From Novosphingobium sp. Chol11 (GTDB lineage Bacteria; Pseudomonadota; Alphaproteobacteria; Sphingomonadales; Sphingomonadaceae), in NCBI RefSeq assembly GCF_945870625.1, contig NZ_CAMBTS010000015.1, forward strand, positions 1-38,223: 38,223 nucleotides of DNA. Direction: 5' to 3'. The position numbers and the translations under genes are program-made. Of this stretch, positions 16,977 to 25,426 are shown one piece after another. The notes beneath the pieces were generated by a model. That model ran no database searches. It saw only the letters and a program-made list of their open reading frames with translations, and was not told the origin of the DNA. How positions within the stretch are numbered: position 1 is the first letter of the stretch; each line of letters starts with the position of its first letter.

Positions 16977-17351
16977 CTAGCCCATCACGAACGCGTTGAG
17001 CTTGTTCCCGTCCAGATCGCGGAAATAAGCGGCGTAGAACCCGCCCTCCGCGCCGCGCGGCCCGGGAGGGCCTTCGCAAGTGCCGCCGTGCGCGAGCGCC
17101 GCTGCGTGGAGCCGATCGACCTGAGCGCGATCGGCAGCCTCCAGCGCGACCATTACACCATTGCCTGCGGTGGCGGGCTCGCCGTTGAAGGGGCGCATCA
17201 GGCATATTCCAGCCGCGCCGCCGGGCGTGCCCCAAGCAATCGCGCCATCCCATTCAGACATCCGCCCGGTGCCGAGTTCGGCCGCCATGGCATCATAAAA
17301 CGGAGCGCCACGCGCCAGATCATTGGTGCCAAGTGTTACATAGCCGATCAT
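16977..17351 (-). CDS. VOC-superfamily (glyoxalase/bleomycin-resistance-like) protein
   Basis: The 124-residue protein has the paired beta-alpha-beta-beta-beta layout of the vicinal oxygen chelate fold. It begins MIGYVTLGTNDLARGAPFYDAMAAELG, a typical strand-helix start with substrate-domain entry. It then shows VMVALEAADRAQVDRLHAAALAHGGTCEGPPGPR and ends YAAYFRDLDGNKLNAFVMG, the usual RDPDGN-like close. Members include glyoxalase I, extradiol dioxygenases and antibiotic-binding proteins. The typical metal residues are incomplete, and activity cannot be assigned. It stands alone between the EF-hand operon and aminopeptidase P. Confidence 0.85.
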   Translation of the reverse strand: MIGYVTLGTNDLARGAPFYDAMAAELGTGRMSEWDGAIAWGTPGGAAGICLMRPFNGEPATAGNGVMVALEAADRAQVDRLHAAALAHGGTCEGPPGPRGAEGGFYAAYFRDLDGNKLNAFVMG

Positions 17352-17418
17352 TACCCTGCCTCCATTATAGCGAGTCGCGGCAGGAACATATCACGAACAA
17401 AATCCGTCGCAATACCTT

Positions 17419-19224
17419 TCAAAGCGGCGCGCAGGCGGCCTCCAGCCAGACGCGGTCATCGCCCTCCAGCTGCGGCGCCAGCAGCGCCTGTGTTTGCGCG
17501 TGATAGGCATTCCACCACGCGCGCTCGGCCGGTGTCAGCAAGGCCGGTTCGACCATGGCGGCGTCGATCGGCACGAAGGTGAGCGTTTCAAAGCCGAAGA
17601 AATCCCCTTCCGCGCCCGCAATCGCGCGCGCTTCGACGAGCACCAGATTTTCGATGCGAATGCCGTAGTCGCCCGATTTGTAGTACCCCGGCTCGTTCGA
17701 GAGGATCATCCCGGGCAGCAGTTCCTGCTCGGTCCCGGCCTGCCCGCCCGCCGATTTGGCGATGCGCTGCGGCCCTTCGTGGACCGCCAGAAAGCTGCCG
17801 ACACCATGGCCGGTGCCATGGGCATAATCGAGCCCGGCGGCCCAGAGATGCTGGCGCGCGAAACTGTCGAGCTGGCAGCCCCGGGTGCCGCGCGGAAACA
17901 CCGCTGTGGCCAGCGCGATATGGCCCTTGAGCACGCGGGTGAACCGGTCGCGCACTTCGGTTGGCGGGGTGCCCGGGCCGATCCACACGGTGCGGGTGAT
18001 GTCGGTGGTGCCATCCAGATATTGCCCCCCCGAATCGACCAGGTAGACGCTGCCGGGCGCGATGGCGCGGTTGGTGCTCTCGTCGACCTTGTAGTGCGGG
18101 CTCGCACCATTAGGCCCGGCGGCGGAGATCGTGTCGAAAGAAAGATCGCGCAGAACGCCGGTCTTCTCGCGTTCGGCGCGCAGCGCCGCTGCCGCTGACA
18201 GCTCGGTTTCGCCGCCGCCCGGCGCGACTTCGCCGAGCCAGCGCAGGAAGCGCGCCACCGCCGCGCCATCGCGCGCCTGCGCCGCGCGGTGCCCCGCCTG
18301 CTCGACCGGATTCTTGAGCGCCTTGGGCAACACGGTGGGATCGGTGAGCGGGACGCATGTCGCCCCGGCTTGCTCTAGCGCGGCAAAGATTGCGGCCACT
18401 GCGCGTTCGGGATCGACCGCCACCTGCTTGCCCGCCAGCGCTGCAAGCGCGGGGACGAACTGGTCGCGGTTCTGCACCCGTACCGCGTTGCCGAGATGGG
18501 CGGTGAGTTGCGGCGTCACCTTCTCGGGCGCGAGGAAGAGATCGGCGGTGCCATCGGCATGCGCGATCACGAACGACAGCGCGACCGGCGTATGCTCGAC
18601 ATCGCTGCCCCGGATATTCAGCAGCCATGCCGCCGAATCGAGCGCGGAAATCACCGCTGCATCAAGGCCCTTGGCCGCCAGCCATGCAGCCACCGCCGCG
18701 CGTTTTTCGTGCGCAGCCTGCCCGGCATGGGCATCATCATGCACCAGCGCAGGCGCAAGCGAGGGGGCGGGCCGATCCTGCCAGATCGCGTCGATGGGAT
18801 TGGCCGTCACTGCGACCAGCTCGGCGCCGCGCGCCTGCAGCGCACGCGCGGCGCTATCGGCCCAGCCCTTGCCATGAAGCCAAGCATCATAGCCGATCCG
18901 CGCGCCTGCGGGCGCATGTTCGCCCAGCCACGCCGCAACCGAGGTCTGCGGCACCGCCTCATAGTCATAAAGCCGCCCATCGACCTGCTCGCGCACTTGC
19001 AGGGTATAGCGCCCATCGGTGAAGATCGCCGCCTTGCCCAGCAGCACCGCCGCCGTGCCCGCAGACCCGCCAAAGCCGGTGAGCCAGGCCAGACGCTGTG
19101 CATAAGCGCCGACATATTCGCTCATGTGCTCATCCGAGATCGGCACGACAAAGCCATCGAGGCCTTGCTGCGCCAGTTCCTTGCGCAGCGCTTCGAGGCG
19201 AGCTTCGTGCGGGTTCATCAGCAT
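17419..19224 (-). CDS. pepP: Xaa-Pro aminopeptidase (aminopeptidase P, M24B)
   Basis: The 601-residue enzyme removes the N-terminal residue before a proline. Two creatinase-like N-terminal domains (GFVVPISDEHMSEYVGAYAQRLAWLTGF, then AAVAAWLAAKGLDAAVISALDSAAWLLNIRGSD) precede the pita-bread catalytic domain. Metal ligands are Asp397 and Asp408 in VDSGGQYLDGTTDITRT, His in GTGHGVGSFLAVHEGP, and Glu residues in SNEPGYYKSGDYGIRIENLV. The length and the extra C-terminal segment match the eukaryote-like APP1 class rather than the ~440-residue E. coli form. The ATG at 19224 is preceded by AAGGA at nine bases; a second ATG is two codons on. It is divergent from oligopeptidase B across 64 bases. Confidence 0.94.
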   Translation of the reverse strand: MLMNPHEARLEALRKELAQQGLDGFVVPISDEHMSEYVGAYAQRLAWLTGFGGSAGTAAVLLGKAAIFTDGRYTLQVREQVDGRLYDYEAVPQTSVAAWLGEHAPAGARIGYDAWLHGKGWADSAARALQARGAELVAVTANPIDAIWQDRPAPSLAPALVHDDAHAGQAAHEKRAAVAAWLAAKGLDAAVISALDSAAWLLNIRGSDVEHTPVALSFVIAHADGTADLFLAPEKVTPQLTAHLGNAVRVQNRDQFVPALAALAGKQVAVDPERAVAAIFAALEQAGATCVPLTDPTVLPKALKNPVEQAGHRAAQARDGAAVARFLRWLGEVAPGGGETELSAAAALRAEREKTGVLRDLSFDTISAAGPNGASPHYKVDESTNRAIAPGSVYLVDSGGQYLDGTTDITRTVWIGPGTPPTEVRDRFTRVLKGHIALATAVFPRGTRGCQLDSFARQHLWAAGLDYAHGTGHGVGSFLAVHEGPQRIAKSAGGQAGTEQELLPGMILSNEPGYYKSGDYGIRIENLVLVEARAIAGAEGDFFGFETLTFVPIDAAMVEPALLTPAERAWWNAYHAQTQALLAPQLEGDDRVWLEAACAPL

Positions 19225-19288
19225 GGCTTCGGGTCCTTGGCGGGCATCGCGCCTTGCGGGCGGAGCGGCTTCACCATAGAGCTGCGGG

Positions 19289-21370
19289 ATGACGGAAACC
19301 ACCCCCCAGCCAGCGCTCACCCCCACATCACCGCCGGTTGCGCCCAAGATCCCCAGCAGCATGACACATCACGGCATGACCGTGCACGATAATTACGCAT
19401 GGCTGCGCGATCCGGGCTATCCGGAAGTCTCCGACCCGACCGTGCTGGCGCATCTCGCGGCGGAAAACGCCTGGTTCGAAGCGCGGATGGCGCCGCAGCA
19501 GCCGCTGATCGACACGCTGTTTGCCGAGATGCGCGGGCGGATCAAGGAGGCGGATCGCTCGGTGCCGCAAAAGGACGGCGATTGGCTTTACTGGATCGAA
19601 TTCGAGGAAGGCGCGGAATACAAGAAATGGTGGCGCAGGCCCGTGGCTGGCGGGCCGGACGCGCTGATCCTCGATGAAGTGGCGCTGGCACAGGGCAAGG
19701 ACTTTTTCCGGCTGGGCGCGCTGTCGGTCTCGAACGATGGCGCGCTGCTGGCGTGGTCGGTCGATGATGACGGATCGGAGCGCTATACCGCGCGGATCAA
19801 GATCATCGCGACGGGCGAGATCCTGCCCGACGAGATTCCCGAAACCCTGTCTGGCCTCGTCTGGGTCGCGGGCGACAAGGGGCTGGTCTATAGCCGCGTC
19901 AACGAGAATTGGCGGACCGATAACGCCCGGCTCCACTGGCTGGGCCAGCCTGCCACAAGCGATGTCGAATTGTTCCACGAGGATGACGAGGGCTTTCGCG
20001 TATCGGCCGGGCTATCGGCCAACGAGGAATGGCTGGTGATCTCGTCCGGCGATCATGAAACCGGCGAGACATGGCTCGTCCCGGCGCATGATCCGCTGGC
20101 CAAGCCGCGCTGTGTCAAACCGCGCGCGGCGGGGATCGAGTACGATGTCGACCTGCGCGGAGACATGCTGTTCATCCGTACCAACGATACGCACGAGAAC
20201 TTTCGCCTTGCCACCGCCACGCTGGCGCGGCCGGGCGAATGGAGCACGCTGATCGAGGGGACAGACGACTTCTACCTCACCGGGTTCGAGCTGTTTCGCG
20301 ATTTCTATGTGGTCGAGGGCCGGGTCCGCGGGCTCGACCGGATCGAGGTGCGTTATTATGACGATCCCTCGCGGATCGAGCCGATCACGTTTCCCGAAGC
20401 CAGCTATGAGGCGAGCCTCGGCGATAATACCGAATGGGCGGTGGATACCCTGCGCTTGTCCTACGAATCGATGGTCAGTCCGGCTTCGGTTTATGACTAC
20501 AACGTGGCCGATCGCGCGCTCGCTCTGCGCAAGGTTCAGGAAATCCCCTCCGGCTACGACGCTGCGCTCTATACCACCGAGCGGCTTGAGATGGCCGCGC
20601 GCGATGGCACGCTCGTGCCGGTTTCGGTGGTCGCCCGCAAGGACCGCGCGCCGGGCGGGCGGCTGCATCTTTATGGCTACGGCGCTTATGGCATTGCTAT
20701 CGGGCCGGGCTTTTCGAGCAGCCGCCTCAGCCTGCTCGACCGCGGCTTTGCTTATGCCATCGCGCATGTGCGGGGCGGCGATGATCTGGGCCGCGCGTGG
20801 TACAAGGCGGGCAAGCTGGAGAGGCGGACCAATACGTTTGGCGACTTTGTCGATGTGGCAAAGGGCCTGATCGGGCTGGGCATGACTGCGCCGGGGCTGA
20901 TTTCGATCTCGGGCGGATCGGCGGGCGGCGAACTGATGGGCGCGGTGATCAATTCCGACCCCGCGCTGTTCGGCGCGGTGGTGGCGCAAGTGCCGTTTGT
21001 CGATGTGCTGAACACGATGCTCGATGACAGCCTGCCGCTGACGCCGGGCGAGTGGCCCGAATGGGGCAATCCCTTGGAGGACAAGGCGGCGTTCGAACTG
21101 ATCCGCTCCTATTCGCCCTACGATCAGGTTGCTCGCCAAGCCTATCCGCCGCTGATGGTTGCAGCCGGCCTTAACGATCCGCGCGTTACCTATTGGGAGC
21201 CGGCCAAATGGGTGGCGCGGCTGCGCGAGCTGAAAACCGACAGCAACGAACTTTTGCTCAAGACCAACATGGGCGCAGGCCACGGCGGCAAGTCAGGCCG
21301 GTTTGAAAGCCTGAAGGAAGCGGCCGAGGAGTTTGCGTTTATCCTGTGGCAGCTGAGTGCGGCGGATTAA
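19289..21370 (+). CDS. ptrB: Oligopeptidase B (S9A prolyl-oligopeptidase family)
   Basis: The 693-residue serine peptidase cleaves small peptides, typically after Arg or Lys. An N-terminal beta-propeller (~70-400; HGMTVHDNYAWLRDPGYPEV at the start) caps an alpha/beta-hydrolase domain. The catalytic triad is Ser544 in ISGGSAGGELMGAV, Asp630 in GLNDPRVTYWEPAKW and His665 in GAGHGGKSGR. The family motif RGGDDLGRAWYKAGKL is present. No signal peptide is seen, so it is probably cytoplasmic. It is divergent from aminopeptidase P, and the two may share control of peptide breakdown. Its TAA stop shares bases with the stop of the convergent GGDEF gene in a TTAA. Confidence 0.94.
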   Translation: MTETTPQPALTPTSPPVAPKIPSSMTHHGMTVHDNYAWLRDPGYPEVSDPTVLAHLAAENAWFEARMAPQQPLIDTLFAEMRGRIKEADRSVPQKDGDWLYWIEFEEGAEYKKWWRRPVAGGPDALILDEVALAQGKDFFRLGALSVSNDGALLAWSVDDDGSERYTARIKIIATGEILPDEIPETLSGLVWVAGDKGLVYSRVNENWRTDNARLHWLGQPATSDVELFHEDDEGFRVSAGLSANEEWLVISSGDHETGETWLVPAHDPLAKPRCVKPRAAGIEYDVDLRGDMLFIRTNDTHENFRLATATLARPGEWSTLIEGTDDFYLTGFELFRDFYVVEGRVRGLDRIEVRYYDDPSRIEPITFPEASYEASLGDNTEWAVDTLRLSYESMVSPASVYDYNVADRALALRKVQEIPSGYDAALYTTERLEMAARDGTLVPVSVVARKDRAPGGRLHLYGYGAYGIAIGPGFSSSRLSLLDRGFAYAIAHVRGGDDLGRAWYKAGKLERRTNTFGDFVDVAKGLIGLGMTAPGLISISGGSAGGELMGAVINSDPALFGAVVAQVPFVDVLNTMLDDSLPLTPGEWPEWGNPLEDKAAFELIRSYSPYDQVARQAYPPLMVAAGLNDPRVTYWEPAKWVARLRELKTDSNELLLKTNMGAGHGGKSGRFESLKEAAEEFAFILWQLSAAD

Positions 21371-23082
21371 GGCCTGATCACCGCAGCGGGCAAGCTCCGC
21401 GCACCGGAGAAACTGGTGAACTTCTCGCGCATCGTGCGATTGCGGCCCAACCGCTTGGCTTCATAGAGCAGCCGATCACATTGCGCGCAGAGCGCGGCGA
21501 ATTCGACCTTGAAAGCGGCATTGCCATAGTGCTCGCGATGATCGTGTTCGACCAGCCCCATGCTGGCAGTGACGATCCGGTCTAGCCCAGGCACCCCTGC
21601 CGCGACCCGCGTGCTGATCGCGCGGCGTGAGTTTTCAGCGCGGTCGGCGGCGTCGGCACCGCGCAGCAGCAGCAGGAATTCCTCGCCGCCCATGCGCACT
21701 GCGCGCGTATCGGCATCGCTGGAGAGCGCCGAGGCGGCAACCTTGAGCACGGTATCGCCGACGCCGTGGCCATGAGAATCGTTGACCGATTTGAAATGAT
21801 CGAGATCGAGCACCGCCATGGTGCGGAAACCCATGGCATAGAGTTCTTCAAACTGGTGCTCGATCGATCGCCGGTTCCAAAGGCCGGTCAGCGGATCGTG
21901 CCCGGCCACACTTTCGAGCTCCATCGCGCGGGCGGTGGCGCGGTCCCGCTTCAAGCGCAGATCGACGAAGCGGAAAACAATTCCCAGCGACATGATCAGC
22001 ACGTAGCCCGCAAGGGCAAGCTCGAACGGCACCACCGATTCCGTAGGCTGCGCCATGGGCAGGAAATAGGCGGCTATCCGATAAACGGCGACCATCAGAA
22101 TAGACGCGAGGCCGGCGATCAGGAAAAGGACAGCGCGGCTCTGCCGCCGCGAAGCGTCGATCAGCGCCGCAACGAGCATGCCGATCACCAGCGCCATATC
22201 GGCGTAACTGATGATCATGCTGTAGGGCCGGAGCACTTCGAGCGGCAAAGCTGAAATGACCGCTGCGAGCACGATGAATGGTCCCGCCAGCTTCAATGCA
22301 GCGCGCATCCGCGGCGATTGCCGATCAGGCTCGATAAACGTTGCGGCGATCATCAAGACGCAGGCGCAGGCGATGGCGAGAGACACAGTCCCAATGCCGA
22401 GTTCGGAATAACTATCGATGTCGATCAGCAGGTGGATGAAACCAGTGCTCATCATGGCCTGCACCAGCATGCACACGATGACGCCCGCATTCCACAGCAC
22501 ATAGGAACGGCGCAGCACGGGATAGAAGGCGAGGTTAAGCAGCAACGGCGCGATCAGCATGCCGCAGATCAGCGCCATGGCAATCATTTCGCCATTGCTC
22601 CAGCCAGTACCTTCCTGCCGCGAATCGAGCCACGCGTGGCTCGCGATGGTCTTGGTCATTGGCCGGTCGATGCGAACGATGACAATGTGCGGCGCGGAAG
22701 GAGTTTGCGGCAGAGCCATGACCATGAACGGTCCAGCGGTGATATGCCGCACGGCGGCTGGGTCGAAGCGCTGGCTGCGCACCTCGCCCTGTTCGTCGAT
22801 AGCCCAGATCGTGATCGCAGCAAAAGGGCCAACCTGCGCCACAAAGCTGCGTGCCCGCGCCGCGTCTAGCGCCGGGTCCAGCCGGTAGCGCAGAAACAGG
22901 CTGTCCGGGCTCACATCGAAACCCGAAGGTTGGCAAATCCAGCGCCCATCCGACCGCATCACAGCGGCATAGCTTTCGTGGAAGGCAGCGGAGGTGTGAC
23001 ACGCTGACGCCAGGGCTATCGGTCGGGCAAAGCCATGCGTCGGCGCAAGACCAGCCCATATGGCCGCCAGCGCGAGCAGCAA
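21367..23082 (-). CDS. Membrane diguanylate cyclase with 7TM-DISM-type sensor and GGDEF domain
   Basis: The 571-residue protein has a signal sequence (LLLALAAIWAGLAPTHGFA), an extracellular region of ~150 residues, seven or so membrane helices (~170-395) and a C-terminal GGDEF domain (GHDPLTGLWNRRSIEHQFEEL, LDHFKSVNDSHGHGVGD, active-site GGEEF at 465-469, LLYEAKRLGRN). This fits a 7TMR-DISM receptor that makes cyclic di-GMP. The inhibitory RxxD site just before GGEEF is absent (DADT at that place), so product feedback is probably lost. The start is odd: no ATG or GTG lies between an upstream in-frame stop and the hydrophobic segment, leaving TTG at 23082. It converges on oligopeptidase B with a four-base overlap. 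Confidence 0.92.
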   Translation of the reverse strand: MLLALAAIWAGLAPTHGFARPIALASACHTSAAFHESYAAVMRSDGRWICQPSGFDVSPDSLFLRYRLDPALDAARARSFVAQVGPFAAITIWAIDEQGEVRSQRFDPAAVRHITAGPFMVMALPQTPSAPHIVIVRIDRPMTKTIASHAWLDSRQEGTGWSNGEMIAMALICGMLIAPLLLNLAFYPVLRRSYVLWNAGVIVCMLVQAMMSTGFIHLLIDIDSYSELGIGTVSLAIACACVLMIAATFIEPDRQSPRMRAALKLAGPFIVLAAVISALPLEVLRPYSMIISYADMALVIGMLVAALIDASRRQSRAVLFLIAGLASILMVAVYRIAAYFLPMAQPTESVVPFELALAGYVLIMSLGIVFRFVDLRLKRDRATARAMELESVAGHDPLTGLWNRRSIEHQFEELYAMGFRTMAVLDLDHFKSVNDSHGHGVGDTVLKVAASALSSDADTRAVRMGGEEFLLLLRGADAADRAENSRRAISTRVAAGVPGLDRIVTASMGLVEHDHREHYGNAAFKVEFAALCAQCDRLLYEAKRLGRNRTMREKFTSFSGARSLPAAVIRP

Positions 23083-23146
23083 TAGCTTTAGCCGAACCCT
23101 AAAAATATCCGCGACGTAGCGCGAACAAGCTTAAGACTCTGGGCGT

Positions 23147-24262
23147 TTAGCTCAGTATTTCTACAAGGTTCGCCGCCGGATAACCGAGTTCGCGCGCCAC
23201 AGCTTCATAAGGAATCTGGCCCTCATGAACATTGAGCCCGGCCGCCAGATGCGGATTGGCGCGCAGCGCTTCGCGCCAGCCCAGATCGGCGATGCGCAGC
23301 GCATGCGGCAGGGTCACGTTGTTGAGCGCATACGTGCTGGTGCGCGCGACCGCGCCGGGCATGTTGGCCACGCAATAGTGCACGATGCCATCGACGATAT
23401 AGGTCGGCTCGGCATGGGTGGTGGCGCGGCTGGTTTCAAAGCAGCCGCCCTGATCAATCGCGACATCGACCAGCACCGCGCCCGGCTTCATGGTGCCCAG
23501 CATCGCGCGGGTGACGAGCTTAGGCGCCGCCGCGCCAGGGATGAGCACCGCGCCGATCACCAGATCGGCCTCGGCGACGCTCTCGGCCAGATTGGCAAGG
23601 TTGGAAAAGCGCGTCTTGGCGCGGCTTTCGAAATGGGTGCCGAGCCGTTCGAGCACTTCGGGATCGCGGTCGAGGATGGTCACGTCCGCGCCAAGCCCCG
23701 CGGCCATCTGCGCCGCATTGAACCCGACCACGCCGCCGCCGATCACCGCGACCTTGCCCGGCAGCACGCCCGGCACGCCGCCGAGCAGCACGCCGCGCCC
23801 GCCATGCGCCTTTTCAAGCGCGGTCGCGCCCGCCTGGATCGCCATGCGACCGGCCACCTGGCTCATCGGTTTGAGCAGCGGTAGCTGACCGCCCGCGCCG
23901 GTGACGGTTTCATAAGCTATCGCCGTCACGCCCGACTTCACCAGATCGGCGGTCTGCTCAGGATCGGGAGCGAGATGAAGGTAGGTGAACAGCACCTGGC
24001 CCCGGCGCAGCATCGCGCGTTCGCCCGCCTGCGGTTCCTTGACCTTCACGATCATCTCGCAGGCTTCGAACACGCTGGCGGCATCGCCGCGGATGTGCGC
24101 GCCGGCCGCTTCATAGTCATGATCGCTGGCGCCGATGCCGAGGCCCGCGCCGCTCTCGACCCAGACTTCGTGGCCATGTTGCACCAGTTCGCGCGCGCTT
24201 TCCGGGGTGAGGCCGACGCGGTATTCATGGTTCTTGATTTCGCGAACGGTGCCAACGCGCAT
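23147..24262 (-). CDS. ald: Alanine dehydrogenase
   Basis: The 371-residue enzyme oxidises L-alanine to pyruvate and ammonia with NAD+. It starts [20 protein letters not shown] and has catalytic Lys75 (VKVKEPQ) and His96 (FTYLHLAPD). The nucleotide-binding GGGVVG lies at 175-180, with the acidic residue in [10 protein letters not shown], then [17 protein letters not shown] and the C-terminal [15 protein letters not shown]. The length is exactly usual. The ATG has GGGAG seven bases before it. The divergent gene is an Lrp/AsnC regulator of the AldR type, so alanine-responsive control from the shared 136-base gap is likely. Confidence 0.97.
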   Translation of the reverse strand: MRVGTVREIKNHEYRVGLTPESARELVQHGHEVWVESGAGLGIGASDHDYEAAGAHIRGDAASVFEACEMIVKVKEPQAGERAMLRRGQVLFTYLHLAPDPEQTADLVKSGVTAIAYETVTGAGGQLPLLKPMSQVAGRMAIQAGATALEKAHGGRGVLLGGVPGVLPGKVAVIGGGVVGFNAAQMAAGLGADVTILDRDPEVLERLGTHFESRAKTRFSNLANLAESVAEADLVIGAVLIPGAAAPKLVTRAMLGTMKPGAVLVDVAIDQGGCFETSRATTHAEPTYIVDGIVHYCVANMPGAVARTSTYALNNVTLPHALRIADLGWREALRANPHLAAGLNVHEGQIPYEAVARELGYPAANLVEILS

Positions 24263-24398
24263 GATCTTGCTCCCGAAGTGGCTGCTACGGCGCGATGATA
24301 CATCGCGCGGGCCGGGAGAAGTTACCTCAATTGCGCTTTACTTTGCGCGAGATCGGCGATATTTTCCAATTTAAGGCTATAGATCGGGATTTTTTGCC
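24263..24398. promoter_or_regulatory. Shared control region of ald and aldR
   Basis: These 136 bases separate two divergent genes. The half nearest aldR is clearly AT-richer than its surroundings (gatattttccaatttaagg, then tttttt before the ATG), as expected for a promoter bound by an Lrp/AsnC protein. The hexamer ttgcgc occurs twice, 14 bases apart, near 24330-24350. I could not define an exact operator. Confidence 0.5.
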
Positions 24399-24860
24399 AT
24401 GGATCGCGCAGATATCGCTCTGGTTGACGCCTTGCAGCGCGATTCGTCGCGCTCGATTGCCGAACTCGCCGATGCTGTCGCGCTGTCGGCATCGGCGTGT
24501 CATCGCCGCATGCGCAGCCTTGAGGAACGCGGGGTGATCGCGGGTTATGCCGCGCGGGTCGATCCGCGCGCCATCGGTCTGGCCGCCGAGGTGTTTGTCG
24601 AGATCACGCTGACCAGCCAAAGCCGCGAAGCGATGGACAAGTTCGAGCGCGCGGTCGGCGACTTTGACGATATTCTGGAATGCCACCTGATGTCGGGCGG
24701 AGCGGATTATCTGCTGCGCGTGGCGGCGACCGACCTCGATCATTATGGCCGCATCCACCGCGATTGCCTGGCGCGGCTGCCGGGGGTTTCGGCGATGCGC
24801 TCAAGCTTTTCGCTGCGGCTGATCAAGCGGTTTACAGGGTACCCGGTGGCAAAGCGCTAG
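24399..24860 (+). CDS. aldR: Lrp/AsnC-family regulator, probably controlling ald
   Basis: The 153-residue protein has an N-terminal helix-turn-helix (MDRADIALVDALQRDSSRSIAELADAV, then LSASACHRRMRSLEERGVI) and a C-terminal RAM ligand-binding domain (VFVEITL, VGDFDDILECHLMSGGADYLLRV, LARLPGVSAMRSSFSLRLIKR). Members bind amino acids and form octamers that wrap promoter DNA. Divergence from ald suggests alanine as ligand. Its 3' end overlaps the 3' end of a convergent small gene by 29 bases, so the two transcripts are complementary there. Confidence 0.93.
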   Translation: MDRADIALVDALQRDSSRSIAELADAVALSASACHRRMRSLEERGVIAGYAARVDPRAIGLAAEVFVEITLTSQSREAMDKFERAVGDFDDILECHLMSGGADYLLRVAATDLDHYGRIHRDCLARLPGVSAMRSSFSLRLIKRFTGYPVAKR

Positions 24861-25254
24861 GCTTGCGGTGCGCGGCCCGGCGCGGCGGCGGCTGGCTATC
24901 CATCAGCACCAGCGTGGTGTCCGGGTCATCCAGTGCGAAACGCGCGCGCAGTTCGTCCTTGTAGGCCTCGACCGCCTCTTCATCGGGCAAGTGCGACAGC
25001 GCAAAACGGCGGACGACGAAATCGGTGGCGACGTCATGGAGCGTGAGATAGCGACCCGAGGCGAGCTCCGCCGCGCGCGAGACATTGAAGCCATCGGCGA
25101 GCGACCACGCATTCTTGGTCCAGGTGACAATGCGCCGCTGGCAATAGCGGCAGGTGCTCATGACCGAGCCGTCTTCCTGACGTTCACGCGCATGTTCGGG
25201 ATGGTGGACCCGGGTAAACCAGCACTGTGTCAGGGCTTCCATCGGCGGGTCCAT
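24832..25254 (-). CDS. Conserved-looking small cytoplasmic protein with Cys/His cluster
   Basis: I do not recognise a named family. The product is up to 140 residues. Its N-terminal third contains Cys11, His17, His18, His21, Cys35 and Cys38 (QCWFTRVHHPEHA, then STCRYCQRRIVTW), which could form a small zinc site. The rest is mixed helix and strand with LPDEEAVEAYKDELRARF and a Pro/Arg-rich tail. It has no signal peptide or membrane helix. The start may be 25254 or 25242; GGAG touches the first ATG and lies 12 bases before the second. The gene converges on aldR and overlaps its last 29 bases. The ordered Cys/His motif argues for a real protein. Confidence 0.7.
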   Translation of the reverse strand: MDPPMEALTQCWFTRVHHPEHARERQEDGSVMSTCRYCQRRIVTWTKNAWSLADGFNVSRAAELASGRYLTLHDVATDFVVRRFALSHLPDEEAVEAYKDELRARFALDDPDTTLVLMDSQPPPRRAAHRKPSALPPGTL

Positions 25255-25426
25255 CTCCGGGTTTTCCCGCTACCTGCGAAGCAAGCGGCAGGGCGACCGG
25301 TGGCCGACCCACGCGATAGGGGGGAGCGAAGATCGCTCACCGGTCAGAAGCAAAGAACGGCAGGCGCACGCGTTGGTTAAGGGCCGGGGTTAAGGGCGGG
25401 GGTTGAGACCGCGGCGAGCGCCCGGT

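Noticed and set aside
16666..16980. 104-codon plus-strand open frame in the gap before the VOC gene
   Set aside because: Its end is antisense to the VOC gene's end, it has no domain, and the product is basic and Arg-rich like a mirror frame. Kept only as an unexplained gap.
20012..21283. 423-codon minus-strand open frame opposite oligopeptidase B
   Set aside because: Shadow of a gene with an intact catalytic triad; no domain of its own.
23138..23210. tRNA-like start gggcgtttagctcag at the end of ald
   Set aside because: The D-stem has no matching partner, no anticodon or T-arm can be folded, and no 3' acceptor strand complements it. It is the ald stop region.
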